Part shown: in pieces, positions 1 to 8,981 of the stretch
Layout of the letters: each line of letters starts with the position of its first letter
Numbering within the stretch: the stretch's first letter is position 1
Source: Frigidibacter mobilis
GTDB lineage: Bacteria; Pseudomonadota; Alphaproteobacteria; Rhodobacterales; Rhodobacteraceae
Reading direction: 5' to 3'
Assembly (NCBI RefSeq): GCF_001620265.1
Contig: NZ_CP012661.1
Coordinates: 1,798,001 to 1,862,000, forward strand
DNA: 64,000 nucleotides
Translations under genes and position numbers: made by a program
The notes under the pieces: model-generated
Told to the model about the DNA's origin: nothing
What the model saw: only the letters and a program-made list of their open reading frames with translations
Database searches by the model: none

Positions 1-96
1 AGCGTTGGAGTAGGTCGGCGCCGCCACAAGGGCTGTTGCCGCAAATACCCCGAGGATCCCGCGCCGCGAGACTCCCGTCGAAAGTGTCATAGTCAT
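1..96 (-). CDS. DUF882 (YcbK-type) Tat-exported protein, N-terminal fragment
   Basis: The window edge cuts this gene; only the first 32 codons are visible. They begin MTMTLSTGVSRRGILG, with a twin-arginine SRRGILG motif followed by a hydrophobic alanine/valine stretch and a plausible cleavage region (VAAPTYSNA), so the product should be exported folded by the Tat system. An internal ATG at 90 is an alternative start. The gene is divergent from an L,D-transpeptidase; in Proteobacteria ycbB-type transpeptidases commonly neighbour ycbK (DUF882, a peptidase-M15-like fold). The family assignment therefore rests on the Tat leader plus this neighbourhood, not on any visible catalytic domain. Confidence 0.6.
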   Translation of the reverse strand, partial: MTMTLSTGVSRRGILGVFAATALVAAPTYSNA

Positions 97-399
97 TGGT
101 GCGCCTGTCCCGTCGCTTTTGACCGCTTTTGCAGCGGCTTGATGCCATGTCATCCCCAGATGCAGGGAATTTATGACACGCCCCGACTCATGTGCCAACC
201 GCGCAAATGACGCAGAGGTGCTAACGGAAGGTTGATAGGCGAATTCCTGCTTAAAATAATTGCGCTTCTGGCCGGCTCGCCCCTGTTGCCCGAATGCGAC
301 AGGCTTGCGCCTCCCCTTGGAGTTGTGAGTGGACAGCCGCCCGCTGTCCCCGCAAGACTCACCCGCAGAACAAGAAACGCAGCGGGGCAGGGTCGGCAG
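97..399. other. Divergent intergenic region between DUF882 gene and L,D-transpeptidase
   Basis: A stretch of about 300 bases without a gene. It is less GC-rich than its flanks and holds the promoter proposed at 232-260 for the transpeptidase. The reading frame of the transpeptidase is open upstream to 232, but that extension has neither a signal peptide nor a ribosome binding site and overlaps the promoter, so I treat it as non-coding. I see no RNA gene or strong hairpin. Confidence 0.5.
232..260 (+). promoter_or_regulatory. Sigma-70-type promoter of the L,D-transpeptidase gene
   Basis: TTGATA at 232-237 and AATAAT at 255-260 are separated by 17 bases, the ideal spacing for the housekeeping sigma factor. 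This would give a leader of about 130 nt before the ATG at 400. The AT-rich box stands out in an otherwise GC-rich region. Assigned by eye, not tested. Confidence 0.5.
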
Positions 400-2034
400 A
401 TGCGGAATACCGGGCGGAATCACCACAGACTGGCAGGCGGCAGGCGGGCAGGGGCATTGCTCGCGCTGATGGCGGCGCTTGCGCTGGCCCCGCATCCGGC
501 ATCGGCCACCGCCGAGACCGCCTTCAGCCCCTTCGCGCAGGGCGTGGCCGAGGCCGCGGGCACCGATGCCGCCATCGCCGACTTCTACCGGGCGCGCAGC
601 TACGCCCCGCTCTGGACCACCGCCGCCGATGCCCCGCGCCGCGCCGCGCTTTTCGGCGCGCTCGACCGCGCTGCCGATCACGGCCTGCCCGCGCCGCGCT
701 ATGATGCCGCCGGGCTGCGCAGCCAGATCGCCGCCATCCGCACCGAGCGCGACCGCGCCCGCGCCGAAGTGGCGCTGAGCCGCGCTTTCCTCGCCTATGC
801 CCGCGACATCTCCAGCGGCGCGACAGAGCCGCGCAAGATCGACGCCGGCATCGTGCGCGAGATCCTCCGCCCCGATCCGGGCGCGACCCTTGCCGCCTTC
901 GCCATCGCCGAACCCGCCGCCTTCGTCCGCGCGCTGGCGCCCGCCGCCCCCGAATATGCTCAACTGATGAAGGCCAGCTTCGACCTGCGCCGCGCCGCCG
1001 CCTCGGGTGCCTGGGGCCCGCGCGTCGGCGCCGAAACGCTCAAGCCCGGCGCCAGCGGCGGCCCCGTCGTGCAACTGCGCGACCGGCTGGTGGCGATGGG
1101 CTATCTCGGCCGCTCTGCCACGCAGGATTTCGACGCCTCGGTGCAAAAGGCTGTGCAGGCCTTCCAGATCGACCACGGCCTCACCCCCGATGGCGTTGCC
1201 GGCGCGATGACGCTGGAAGAGATCAACCGCAGCCCCGAAGACCGCCTCAAATCGGTGATCGCGGCGATGGAACGCCTGCGCTGGATGAACGGGCTGGACC
1301 TGGGAGAGCGCCACATCTGGGTCAACCTGCCGGACTTCACCGCAAAGATCGTCGATCACGGCAAGGTCACCTTCGAGACCGTCAGCGTCGTCGGCATGAA
1401 CCAGGGCGACCGGCGCACGCCCGAGTTTTCCGACCAGATGGAATACATGGTCATCAACCCCACCTGGAACGTGCCGCGCAGCATCACGGTCAAGGAATAC
1501 CTGCCGATGCTGCAAAAGAACCCCAACGCGGCCGGACATCTGAACATCGTGGATCGTTCGGGCCGGGTGGTCAGCCGCGGCGCGGTCGATTTCGCCCAGT
1601 ACAGCGCCCGCACCTTCCCCTTCGACATGAAACAGCCGCCGTCCAACTCGAACGCGCTCGGGCTGGTCAAGTTCATGTTCCCGAACCCGTACAACATCTA
1701 CCTGCACGACACGCCGTCGAAATCGCTGTTCGAAAAAGAAATCCGCGCCTTCAGCCACGGCTGCATCCGCCTGGCGCGGCCCTTCGACTTTGCCTATGCG
1801 CTGCTGTCCCGGCAGACCGATGACCCGGAGGCCGAGTTCCGGCGCCACCTGAACACCGGCGTCGAGACCTCGGTCTCGCTGCAGGTGCCGGTGCCGGTGC
1901 ATCTGGTCTATTACACCGCCTGGCCCACGCCCAAGGGCCATATCGAATATCGGCGCGACATCTATGGCCGTGACGCGGCGATTTTCGACGCGCTGCAATC
2001 CGCCGGGGTGGCGCTTGGGCTTCAGGAGGGCTAA
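400..2034 (+). CDS. L,D-transpeptidase, YcbB/LdtD-like
   Basis: A 544-residue periplasmic enzyme that should form 3-3 (L,D) crosslinks in peptidoglycan. It has an N-terminal signal peptide ending near the LAPHPASA segment, an N-terminal scaffold region, a PG_binding_1 repeat at roughly residues 214-280, and a YkuD domain with the catalytic SHGCIR motif (Cys455, His453). Size and domain order match the long YcbB class, not the short ErfK/YbiS enzymes. The ATG at 400 is chosen because GGGGCAGG lies upstream of it and it starts directly at the signal peptide; the frame is open to 232. Divergent from the DUF882 gene and followed 50 bases later by lpxD. Confidence 0.9.
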   Translation: MRNTGRNHHRLAGGRRAGALLALMAALALAPHPASATAETAFSPFAQGVAEAAGTDAAIADFYRARSYAPLWTTAADAPRRAALFGALDRAADHGLPAPRYDAAGLRSQIAAIRTERDRARAEVALSRAFLAYARDISSGATEPRKIDAGIVREILRPDPGATLAAFAIAEPAAFVRALAPAAPEYAQLMKASFDLRRAAASGAWGPRVGAETLKPGASGGPVVQLRDRLVAMGYLGRSATQDFDASVQKAVQAFQIDHGLTPDGVAGAMTLEEINRSPEDRLKSVIAAMERLRWMNGLDLGERHIWVNLPDFTAKIVDHGKVTFETVSVVGMNQGDRRTPEFSDQMEYMVINPTWNVPRSITVKEYLPMLQKNPNAAGHLNIVDRSGRVVSRGAVDFAQYSARTFPFDMKQPPSNSNALGLVKFMFPNPYNIYLHDTPSKSLFEKEIRAFSHGCIRLARPFDFAYALLSRQTDDPEAEFRRHLNTGVETSVSLQVPVPVHLVYYTAWPTPKGHIEYRRDIYGRDAAIFDALQSAGVALGLQEG

Positions 2035-2084
2035 GTCACTGCGGTAACGGGGGCGGCACGCGGCCGCCCGGTGCCGGAGGCGAC

Positions 2085-3203
2085 ATGACCCAGCATTCCG
2101 ACAGCCCCGCCAGGGGCCACAGCATCGCCGCGCTGGCCGCCGCGCTTGGCGGCCGCGCCGAGGGCGATACCGGGCTGACCATCCACCGCGCCGCCGAGCC
2201 CGCGGCCGCGGGCCCCGATGACCTCGCGCTGGCGATGGATCCCAAATATGCCGCCGGCCTCGCGCTTGGGCACGCCCGCGCCGCGATGCTGTGGGAGGGC
2301 GCCGACTGGCAGGCGCTTGGCCTCGCCGCCGCCATCTTCGTGCCGCGCCCGCGGCTGGCGATGTCGGGCCTCACCCGCACGCTCGATCCCGGCCCGGCCC
2401 TGGCGCCCGGCATCCACCCCGCCGCGGTCATCGACCCCTCGGCCAGCATCGGCATCGGCGCCGCCATCGGCCCCTTCGTGGTGATCGGCCCCGGCGCGGT
2501 GATTGGCCCGCGCGCCCGCATCGCCAGCCATGTCAGCATTGCCGAGGGCGCGCGTATCGGCGCCGATGCCCTGATCCTGCAAGGCGCCCGCATCGGCGCC
2601 CGCGTGGTCATCGGCGATCGCTTCATCTGCCACCCGAATGCGGTGATCGGCGCCGACGGCTTTTCCTTCGTCACGCCGGAAAAATCCGGGGTCGAGGAAA
2701 TCCGCCAGACGCTTGGCGAGCGCGAGCAGATCCGCGCCCAGGCCTGGATCCGCATCCATTCGCTCGGCACCGTCGAGATCGGCGATGACGTGGAAATCGG
2801 CGCCAATGCCGCCATCGACCGCGGCACCATCCGCGCCACCAGCATCGGCGCCGGCACAAAGCTCGATAACCTCGTGCATGTCGGCCACAACGTGCAGGTC
2901 GGGCGCGATTGCCTTCTGTGCGGGCAGGTCGGCATCGCCGGGTCGGCGCGCATCGGCGACCGCGTGGTGCTGGCCGGGCAATGCGGCGTATCCGACAACA
3001 TCTTCGTCGGCGATGACGTGATCGCCGGCGGCGCCACCAAGATCTTCACCAATGCGCCCGCGGGCCGGGTGCTCCTGGGCAGCCCCGCGCTGAAGATGGA
3101 AAACCATGTCGAGGCCTGGAAGAACATCCGCCGCCTTGGCCGGCTGTTTGCGCAGGTGGCAGAACTTAAAGAAGCTGTTACAAGGCTCGGCCAGAAGGAC
3201 TGA
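2085..3203 (+). CDS. lpxD: UDP-3-O-(3-hydroxyacyl)glucosamine N-acyltransferase LpxD
   Basis: Third step of lipid A synthesis: adds the N-linked 3-hydroxyacyl chain from acyl-ACP to UDP-3-O-acylglucosamine in the cytosol. The 372-residue protein has the N-terminal uridine-binding domain and then a long left-handed beta-helix of hexapeptide repeats (GIGAAIGP, GPGAVIGP and so on), with the catalytic histidine in the HVGHNVQVG segment. GGAGG sits just before the ATG. Usually lpxD is next to bamA, fabZ and lpxA; here it is instead followed by an acyl carrier protein and a ketoacyl-ACP synthase, which suggests a specialised acyl supply for lipid A. Confidence 0.95.
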   Translation: MTQHSDSPARGHSIAALAAALGGRAEGDTGLTIHRAAEPAAAGPDDLALAMDPKYAAGLALGHARAAMLWEGADWQALGLAAAIFVPRPRLAMSGLTRTLDPGPALAPGIHPAAVIDPSASIGIGAAIGPFVVIGPGAVIGPRARIASHVSIAEGARIGADALILQGARIGARVVIGDRFICHPNAVIGADGFSFVTPEKSGVEEIRQTLGEREQIRAQAWIRIHSLGTVEIGDDVEIGANAAIDRGTIRATSIGAGTKLDNLVHVGHNVQVGRDCLLCGQVGIAGSARIGDRVVLAGQCGVSDNIFVGDDVIAGGATKIFTNAPAGRVLLGSPALKMENHVEAWKNIRRLGRLFAQVAELKEAVTRLGQKD

Positions 3204-3268
3204 CCCGACCGGCCTGCCCCCTCTGCCCGTTACACTGACCCCCAAGATTGCCACCCGAGGATCCCCGT

Positions 3269-3535
3269 ATGACCGTCAGTACCCAGGACCGCATCATCGC
3301 CATCATCGCCGAACAGGCGGTGCTCGACCCCGAGCAGGTGCAACTCGACTCGTCGCTCGAGGATCTGGGCATCGACAGCCTCGGCCTGGTCGAGTCGATC
3401 TTCGCCATCGAGGAGGCCTTCGACATCACCGTGCCGTTCAATGCCAATGATCCTCAGCAAAGCGAGTTCGACATCTCCTCGGTCGCGGCAATCATCCGCG
3501 CGGTCGAGTCGCTGATTGCCGAGCAGAAGGGCTGA
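3269..3535 (+). CDS. Acyl carrier protein, specialised (second ACP)
   Basis: 88 residues with the phosphopantetheine attachment motif GIDSLGLVES (serine in DSL) and the four-helix ACP pattern. It is not the fatty-acid AcpP: the region after helix II (VPFNANDPQQSEF) is longer and reminiscent of the AcpXL class that carries lipid A acyl chains in rhizobia. The ATG at 3269 follows a CCGAGGAT ribosome binding site and trims seven residues from the longest open frame. It lies 65 bases after lpxD and only 4 bases before the ketoacyl synthase, so the three are probably one transcript. Acyl substrate is inferred from context only. Confidence 0.85.
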   Translation: MTVSTQDRIIAIIAEQAVLDPEQVQLDSSLEDLGIDSLGLVESIFAIEEAFDITVPFNANDPQQSEFDISSVAAIIRAVESLIAEQKG

Positions 3536-3539
3536 TCCC

Positions 3540-4751
3540 ATGCGCAGGGTCGTCATCACCGGCGCGGGCACCATCAACGCGCTTGGCCACACCGTTGCCG
3601 ATACCTTCGAGGCGCTCCGCGAAGGCCGCTGCGGCATTGGCGAGCTGAACATCCGCGATGTCGAACGCCTGTCGATCCGCATTGGCGGGCAGGTGCTGGA
3701 CTACGACCCCGAGGCGCATTTCAACCGCCAGCAGATCGCGCTCTATGACCGCTTCACCCAGTTCACCCTGATGGCCGCGCGTCAGGCGATCGCGCAGTCG
3801 GGCCTGAACTTCGATGGCACCCTGGGATACGAGGCGGGCGTGGTGCTCGGCACTGCCGCAGGTGGGACCACCACTTGGGATGAGAATTACCGCGCCGTCT
3901 ATGAAGAGGGCAAGAACCGGGTGCATCCCTTCGTGGTGCCCAAGCTGATGAACTCCGCCGCCGCCAGCCATGTCAGCATGGAGTGGAACCTGCGCGGCCC
4001 GGCCTTCACCGTCTCCACCGCCTGCGCGAGTTCCAACCACGCGATGGGGCAGGCGTTCCAGATGGTCCGCTCGGGCATGTGCAAGGCCGTGGTCACCGGC
4101 GGGTCCGAGGCGATGCTGTGCTTCGGCGGCATCAAGGCCTGGGAAGGCCTGCGCGTCATGTCGCGCGATGCCTGCCGCCCGTTCAGCGCCAACCGCAACG
4201 GCATGGTGCAGGGCGAGGGCGCCGGGGTGTTCGTGTTCGAGGATTATGACCACGCCCGCGCCCGCGGCGCCGAGATGCTCGCCGAGGTGATCGGCTTCGC
4301 CATGTCCTCGGACGCCTCCGACATCGTGATGCCCAGCCAGCAGGGCGCCGAGCGCGCCATCACCGGCGCGCTGCGCGATGCCCGGCTCAACCCCGAGGAT
4401 GTGGGCTATATCAACGCCCACGGCACCGGCACCGCCGCCAATGACAAGACCGAAAGCGCCGCCGTCGCCCATGCCTTCGGCCACCATGCCGACCGGCTGA
4501 TGATCTCCTCCACCAAATCCATGCACGGCCACCTGATCGGCGGCACCGGCGCGGTGGAACTGCTGGCCTGCATCATGGCGTTGAAGGAAGGGGTGATCGC
4601 CCCCACCATCGGCTATGAGGAGCCAGACCCGGAATGCGCGCTCGACGTGGTGCCGAACGTGGCGCGCGAGGCGAAGGTCGATGTGTGCCTGTCCAACGCC
4701 TTCGCCTTCGGCGGGCTCAACGCCGTCATCGCCCTGCGCCGCGCTCCCTGA
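3540..4751 (+). CDS. Beta-ketoacyl-ACP synthase, FabF/KAS II type
   Basis: 403-residue condensing enzyme extending acyl-ACP with malonyl-ACP. The Cys-His-His triad is intact: Cys in VSTACASSNHA, His in INAHGTGTAAND and His in KSMHGHLIGGTGA. The ATG at 3540 follows AGAAGG at the very end of the ACP gene. Pairing with a dedicated ACP next to lpxD resembles the rhizobial AcpXL/FabF-XL module for very long or unusual lipid A acyl chains, but the dehydratase and LpxXL acyltransferase of that module are absent here, so the product is unknown. Confidence 0.9.
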   Translation: MRRVVITGAGTINALGHTVADTFEALREGRCGIGELNIRDVERLSIRIGGQVLDYDPEAHFNRQQIALYDRFTQFTLMAARQAIAQSGLNFDGTLGYEAGVVLGTAAGGTTTWDENYRAVYEEGKNRVHPFVVPKLMNSAAASHVSMEWNLRGPAFTVSTACASSNHAMGQAFQMVRSGMCKAVVTGGSEAMLCFGGIKAWEGLRVMSRDACRPFSANRNGMVQGEGAGVFVFEDYDHARARGAEMLAEVIGFAMSSDASDIVMPSQQGAERAITGALRDARLNPEDVGYINAHGTGTAANDKTESAAVAHAFGHHADRLMISSTKSMHGHLIGGTGAVELLACIMALKEGVIAPTIGYEEPDPECALDVVPNVAREAKVDVCLSNAFAFGGLNAVIALRRAP

Positions 4752-4777
4752 CCGGCACTGCCGGATCCGTACGGCAG

Positions 4778-4804
4778 AACGCCGCCCCGGTCAGGGCGGC
4801 GTTT
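4778..4804 (+). terminator. Terminator between ketoacyl synthase and IalB genes
   Basis: A 10-bp stem (4778-4787 with 4794-4803) with a six-base loop, ending in a short T run on the plus strand. It lies 27 bases after the ketoacyl synthase stop and 24 bases before the end of the convergent IalB gene, so it probably stops both transcripts. Confidence 0.7.
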
Positions 4805-4827
4805 CCATATCGCAGGCCTTGGCGGGA

Positions 4828-5463
4828 TCAGTTCCGGGCCAGATCCGCATTGGCGGCGTTCACCGCGTCATAGCCGGCGGTGAAGCCCTTCAGCGAGATG
4901 TTCAGCTGCACCTTGCGATCCGGCGCCGCCATCGGGGTGATCGCCATCGTCGCCTTGTTGCCCTTCTTGAAGGCCGCAATCTCGGCATCGGTGAAGCCGA
5001 CCCGCGCCACGCAGCCGATCGGCGCGCAGAAGGTGAAGGCATAGCGCTTGGCATCGCCGCTATCGACCTGCAGCAGGATCGCTTCGGGCAGCAGGGTTTC
5101 CAGCGGGGTCATGATCGTGCCGCCGGCTGCGGCCTGCTCGCCCTCGGGCAGGCCGAACAGGCTGAACTCGGCGACCGGGTTGCCGTCGCCATCCCGCAGA
5201 AGCTGGTAGAGCTGGCAGGGGTCCGACCCGTCCTCGGTGCGGATGCAGCGCTGTTCCCAGTCGCCATGCGTCGCCTCGGTATAGGCCTCGCCGATGCCCG
5301 GAGTGGCATCACCCGCCTCTGCGGGGGTCTCTGCCGCCGGGGCAGGGGTCTCGGCCGCGGCCTCGGCAGGCGCGGCGGCATCCTGTGCCAGCGCGGGCAG
5401 GCCAAGCCCGAGCGTCAAGGCAATCGCCAGCGCCGGTTGCAGCATGGTCTTCAGGTCGGTCAT
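4828..5463 (-). CDS. Invasion-associated locus B (IalB) family protein
   Basis: 211-residue secreted protein. A signal peptide (MTDLKTML... to ALAQ) is followed by an Ala/Pro/Glu-rich linker of about 40 residues and an IalB domain with paired cysteines (QRCIRTEDGSDPC; FCAPIGC). The family is widespread in Alphaproteobacteria; only the Bartonella member has an invasion role, and the function in free-living species is unknown. The longest frame begins at 5511, but I prefer the ATG at 5463 because the signal peptide starts there. Confidence 0.85.
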   Translation of the reverse strand: MTDLKTMLQPALAIALTLGLGLPALAQDAAAPAEAAAETPAPAAETPAEAGDATPGIGEAYTEATHGDWEQRCIRTEDGSDPCQLYQLLRDGDGNPVAEFSLFGLPEGEQAAAGGTIMTPLETLLPEAILLQVDSGDAKRYAFTFCAPIGCVARVGFTDAEIAAFKKGNKATMAITPMAAPDRKVQLNISLKGFTAGYDAVNAANADLARN

Positions 5464-5621
5464 TGTCAGACACCGTTGTTTTTCAGGACGTGTTCCGCGG
5501 CGGTCTAGCACGGCGCCGCGGCACTGTCAGGCGGGAAATCCGGGGCGGCACAGGGCGCAGGGGCAAATTTTCGTGCGCAACTCGGGGCGGAGGGGCCATC
5601 CGCGGGCAGGGCGCCTGCCCG

Positions 5622-5650
5622 GCAAAAAGAAAAGGGCCCGAAGGCCCTTT
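5622..5650 (-). terminator. Orphan intrinsic terminator (minus strand)
   Basis: On the minus strand an 8-bp stem, AAAGGGCC with GGCCCTTT, closed by a TTCG tetraloop and followed by TTTTCTTTTT. Textbook rho-independent form. No annotated minus-strand gene ends upstream of it. Confidence 0.8.
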
Positions 5651-5812
5651 CCCCAGCATCTTCAATCCCTGTCGGACCGGCCGACTTGTCATTGACAGAG
5701 GACGCTAAGGCCTTCGGCACCCTAGGTCAACAAGGATGACGGCCTTGTTTCAGGCCCGCTGCCGGGAAACCGTTCTGACCGCAGCGCAGCATCGCACTTG
5801 CCCCGCGGCAGC

Positions 5813-5845
5813 AGAAAAAGGCCGCGCCCGAACCGGGGCGCGGCC
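5813..5845 (-). terminator. Second orphan intrinsic terminator (minus strand)
   Basis: On the minus strand a 10-bp stem, GGCCGCGCCC with GGGCGCGGCC, six-base loop, followed by TTTTTCT. It lies about 160 bases upstream of the first orphan terminator, dividing the region into two possible short transcripts. Confidence 0.75.
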
Positions 5846-5985
5846 AGTCTGACAGGGAGGAAGCCGCCCACCCGCGAAAGGACCAGCGCGGCGGACAAGA
5901 TGCACAGTGGCAGCATGTGGTTAAGGATGTATTGTGCCCGCGATCCAAGGGCACAGGCCCGTCACCGCCAGCAAGGAGCGGCTTC

Positions 5986-7548
5986 ATGCCTCAGGACAGC
6001 CCCGCACCCGCCCCCAACGCCATTCTCGCCCCCGGCGCGGTCTTTGTCGGCGGCGGCGGCGCGGCCCATGCCGAGGCGCAGCACTTGCTCCTGAAATACG
6101 GCAACCGCCACGGGCTGATCGCGGGCGCCACCGGAACCGGCAAGACCGTCACCCTGCAGGTGCTGGCCGAGGCGTTTTCCACCGCCGGCGTTCCCGTCTT
6201 CCTCTCCGACGTGAAGGGCGACCTTGCCGGCCTTGCCAAACCGGGCGATCCCGGCGGCAAGCTGCACGGCGCCTTTGCCGCCCGCGCTGCCACCATCGGC
6301 TATGACCTTGGCTACACCGGCTTTCCCGTCACCTTCTGGGATCTCTGGGCCGAGCAGGGCCACCCGGTGCGCACCACCGTCACCGAGATGGGCCCGCTGC
6401 TGCTGGCGCGTCTGCTGGGCCTGACCGGCGCGCAGGAGGGGGTCATGAACATCGCCTTCCGCCTGGCCGATGAGGAAGGCCTGCCGCTGCTGGACCTCAA
6501 GGACCTGCAGGCGATGCTGATCTTCGTCGGCGAGAATGCCCGCGACATCGGCCTGCGTTACGGCAATGTCAGCGCCGCCAGCATCGGCGCGATCCAGCGG
6601 CAATTGCTGGTGCTGGAGAACCAGGGCGGCACGCGCCTCTTCGGCGAACCCGCGCTGGACCTTGCCGACCTGATGAGCGTCGCCCCCGATGGCCGCGGCC
6701 GCATCAATATCCTCGCCGCCGAACGGCTGATGGGCGCGCCGCGGCTCTACGCGACCTTCCTGCTGTGGTTGCTGTCGGAACTGTTCGAGGAACTGCCCGA
6801 GGTCGGCGACCCCGACCAGCCCCGCTTCGTGTTCTTCTTCGACGAGGCGCATCTGCTGTTCGACGATGCGCCCAAGGCGCTGGTGGACAAGGTCGAGCAG
6901 GTCGCCCGCCTGATCCGCTCCAAGGGCGTGGGGGTCTATTTCGTGACGCAGAACCCCGCCGACGTGCCTGACGATGTGCTTGGCCAGCTTGGTAACCGCG
7001 TCCAGCACGCGCTGCGTGCCTTCACCGCCAAGGACCAGAAGGATCTGGCCCGCGCCGCGCAGAACTATCGCCCAAACCCCGCGTTCAATACCGAGGCGGC
7101 GATCAGGGAGGTCGGCACCGGCGAGGCGGTGACCTCCTTCCTTGAGGCGAAGGGCGTGCCCGGCATCGTGCAGCGCACGCTGGTGCGCCCGCCCGCCAGC
7201 CAGCTTGGGCCGATCACGCCCGATGAACGCGCCGCCGTCATCGCCGCCTCGCCCTTCGGGGCGAAATACGCCACCACCATCGACCGCGACTCCGCCTTCG
7301 AGCGCCTGCGCGCCCGTGCCGAGGCCGCCGCGAAAGAGGCGGAAGCGGTCGAGGAGCCGGAGCCCGAGTTCAAGGCGGGCCGCCGCTATGGCGGCAATAC
7401 CGTGCCCGCCAAAAAGCCCGCGAGCCGCTCCAGCCGCTCCGACAGCATTGCCGAGACCTTCGGCAAAAGCCTCGCCCGCCAGCTTGGTACCCAGGCCGGG
7501 CGCAGCATCGTGCGCGGGGTTCTGGGCGGGCTGTTCAAGGCGCGCTGA
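5986..7548 (+). CDS. HerA-like helicase/ATPase, DUF853 (YjgR) family
   Basis: 520-residue P-loop ATPase. Walker A is GATGTGKT near residue 47 and Walker B is [10 protein letters not shown]. The HerA/FtsK fold and the DUF853 body are followed by a basic, serine/alanine-rich tail ending [10 protein letters not shown], typical of E. coli YjgR relatives. The cellular role is not established; relatives of HerA act in DNA processing. The start at 5986 has AAGGAG seven bases upstream; the frame is open further upstream to 5917 without a better site. Confidence 0.88.
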   Translation: MPQDSPAPAPNAILAPGAVFVGGGGAAHAEAQHLLLKYGNRHGLIAGATGTGKTVTLQVLAEAFSTAGVPVFLSDVKGDLAGLAKPGDPGGKLHGAFAARAATIGYDLGYTGFPVTFWDLWAEQGHPVRTTVTEMGPLLLARLLGLTGAQEGVMNIAFRLADEEGLPLLDLKDLQAMLIFVGENARDIGLRYGNVSAASIGAIQRQLLVLENQGGTRLFGEPALDLADLMSVAPDGRGRINILAAERLMGAPRLYATFLLWLLSELFEELPEVGDPDQPRFVFFFDEAHLLFDDAPKALVDKVEQVARLIRSKGVGVYFVTQNPADVPDDVLGQLGNRVQHALRAFTAKDQKDLARAAQNYRPNPAFNTEAAIREVGTGEAVTSFLEAKGVPGIVQRTLVRPPASQLGPITPDERAAVIAASPFGAKYATTIDRDSAFERLRARAEAAAKEAEAVEEPEPEFKAGRRYGGNTVPAKKPASRSSRSDSIAETFGKSLARQLGTQAGRSIVRGVLGGLFKAR

Positions 7549-7637
7549 GCCGCGGCTATTTATCCGCCGGCGCGGAACCAATGGCTGCGCCGGTGGTTGC
7601 TGTCACAGATCACCCAGCCGTGACAGGATGTTATCCG

Positions 7638-8024
7638 ATGAAGTTCATGCACTCTGCCGCTTTCGCGGCCTGCTGTCTTGCGCCCTCGGCCCTGCTGGCC
7701 GACTGCGTCGAACCCGGCAGTTTCATCACCGCCAGCGCCGCCGCGCCCTGCGTTCTGGTACTGGACGATCCCGCGCCCGAAGCCGCGCCCGCGCCCGGTG
7801 CCAAACACCTGAAGGTCGCCCCGGCGCAACCGGCCTACACTGTCGGCGATGCCTTCCCGGTCTATGAGTTCAGCATGCTGATCGACCCGCCGCGCTATGG
7901 TCTGCCGCCGGTCACCGGCAACTGGCGCTATTACCGGGCGAAGGGTGTGACCTACAAGGTCGATGCCCGCAGTTTCGCGGTGCTGGATGTGGTCGAAGCG
8001 GACCAGGGCATGTTGAGAAACTAG
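7638..8024 (+). CDS. Small secreted protein, RcnB-like C-terminus
   Basis: 128 residues. The signal peptide runs MKFMHSAAFAACCLAPSALLA, leaving a mature protein with two cysteines near its start and a C-terminal segment YGLPPVTGNWRYYRAKG followed by VDARSFAVLDVV. That pattern resembles the RcnB family (periplasmic nickel/cobalt homeostasis), but the usual arginine-rich linker is missing, so I give it only as a possibility. Convergent with the DUF4105 gene, with six bases between the stops. Confidence 0.6.
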   Translation: MKFMHSAAFAACCLAPSALLADCVEPGSFITASAAAPCVLVLDDPAPEAAPAPGAKHLKVAPAQPAYTVGDAFPVYEFSMLIDPPRYGLPPVTGNWRYYRAKGVTYKVDARSFAVLDVVEADQGMLRN

Positions 8025-8030
8025 ATGAGC

Positions 8031-8981
8031 TTAGCCTTGCAAGCCTCTGATAGCGCGTGAGTATTCCTCGCGCGGGGTGGTCGGTTGCGGCGCGATCCGC
8101 GCATCTTGCAGCGGCTGCTCCAGCAATCCCAGATCCTGCAGGTAGCCCGGCAGGTATCCCGACAGCAGCACCCGCCAGTCCAGCGGCAGCCTGTCATCAA
8201 CCGTGCGCGCGAGGCGCCAGATGATCGTGGTGCAATTGCTGGTGATGGTCTGGTAAAACCTTGGCTTTTCAGCAAGTTGATTGCCGAGGTTAATGTAACT
8301 TCTGAACAGCGCCTGGCGCTGCTCTGTCGTCAGCCTCAGCGGGAAGACCGACACGCTCTCGCCGCGCACATCGCTGCGCAGGCGAAGGATGTCGGCTTCG
8401 GTGGCTGCAACAAGAACCAGCTCGAACTCCTTGAAAAACCCGCCGATTTCCGAAAACGCCTCGCCCTTCTCGCGCCGGATCTCGGCCGAGAACACGATGT
8501 GCCGCCCATCGGCAAAGCCGAAACTTATCAGCGTATGCGCGATCGCGGGGCTGGCCCAGACCGAGGAGACCAGATCGACGGTCTGCAGATCGGCAAGCCG
8601 AACGGCTTCGTCACGCCAGGCGGGGATGAAATCCGTGGGGGTGGACCAGATAAAATCCCTGATATTATGAAGGGTTACAAGGTCTTCTTCAACCTGTCCC
8701 GTCACGCCCCGCGCCACATCCCCGGCCCAGTCCCGATCTGCCAGCGGCCGGATCGACGACCACCAGATCCCGACCACCCCCGCGCCGACAGCCAGTCCGG
8801 CCAGCGCCCACCGTGCGCGGCCGCGACAGAGCTGCCAGCCAAGCGCCAGCGCTGCCGCCACGGCAGCCGCCTGCGCCAGCAGCTGCGCCGGGCCAACCGC
8901 TTGATACTGCAGCGCAATCATCGTCCAGGTGAGGGTGGCCAGCAGCGCCAGTCCCAGCAGTGCCCGCCCCGCAAGCCTCAC
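8031..8981 (-). CDS. DUF4105 (Lnb N-terminal-type) membrane protein
   Basis: 316 residues with three N-terminal hydrophobic segments and a periplasmic DUF4105 domain. Conserved landmarks are the [12 protein letters not shown] segment, the EIRREKGE motif and TSNCTTIIW with a candidate catalytic cysteine. DUF4105 is the N-terminal part of Lnb, a lipoprotein N-acyltransferase described in Bdellovibrio, so a lipoprotein or lipid acyl-transfer role is possible but not shown. The start is GTG at 8981 and its GTGA overlaps the uvrA stop, so it is translationally coupled to uvrA. Confidence 0.82.
   Translation of the reverse strand: MRLAGRALLGLALLATLTWTMIALQYQAVGPAQLLAQAAAVAAALALGWQLCRGRARWALAGLAVGAGVVGIWWSSIRPLADRDWAGDVARGVTGQVEEDLVTLHNIRDFIWSTPTDFIPAWRDEAVRLADLQTVDLVSSVWASPAIAHTLISFGFADGRHIVFSAEIRREKGEAFSEIGGFFKEFELVLVAATEADILRLRSDVRGESVSVFPLRLTTEQRQALFRSYINLGNQLAEKPRFYQTITSNCTTIIWRLARTVDDRLPLDWRVLLSGYLPGYLQDLGLLEQPLQDARIAPQPTTPREEYSRAIRGLQG

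Larger units (their letters stand above)
5464..5985. other. Gene-poor 520-base region with two minus-strand terminators
   Basis: No convincing protein gene. It contains two strong intrinsic terminators pointing left (5622-5650 and 5813-5845), neither of which follows an annotated minus-strand gene. A minus-strand frame starting at 5916 encodes a hydrophobic [19 protein letters not shown] segment but runs through the second hairpin and has no good ribosome binding site. Small RNAs are the simplest explanation; see findings. Confidence 0.5.

Noticed and set aside
2031..3254. 407-codon minus-strand open frame opposite lpxD
   Set aside because: Antisense shadow: Ala/Gly/Asp-rich translation of hexapeptide repeats, no domain; lpxD on the plus strand is unmistakable.
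5962..7581. 539-codon minus-strand open frame opposite the HerA-like gene
   Set aside because: Shadow with no start signal; the plus-strand frame has Walker motifs.
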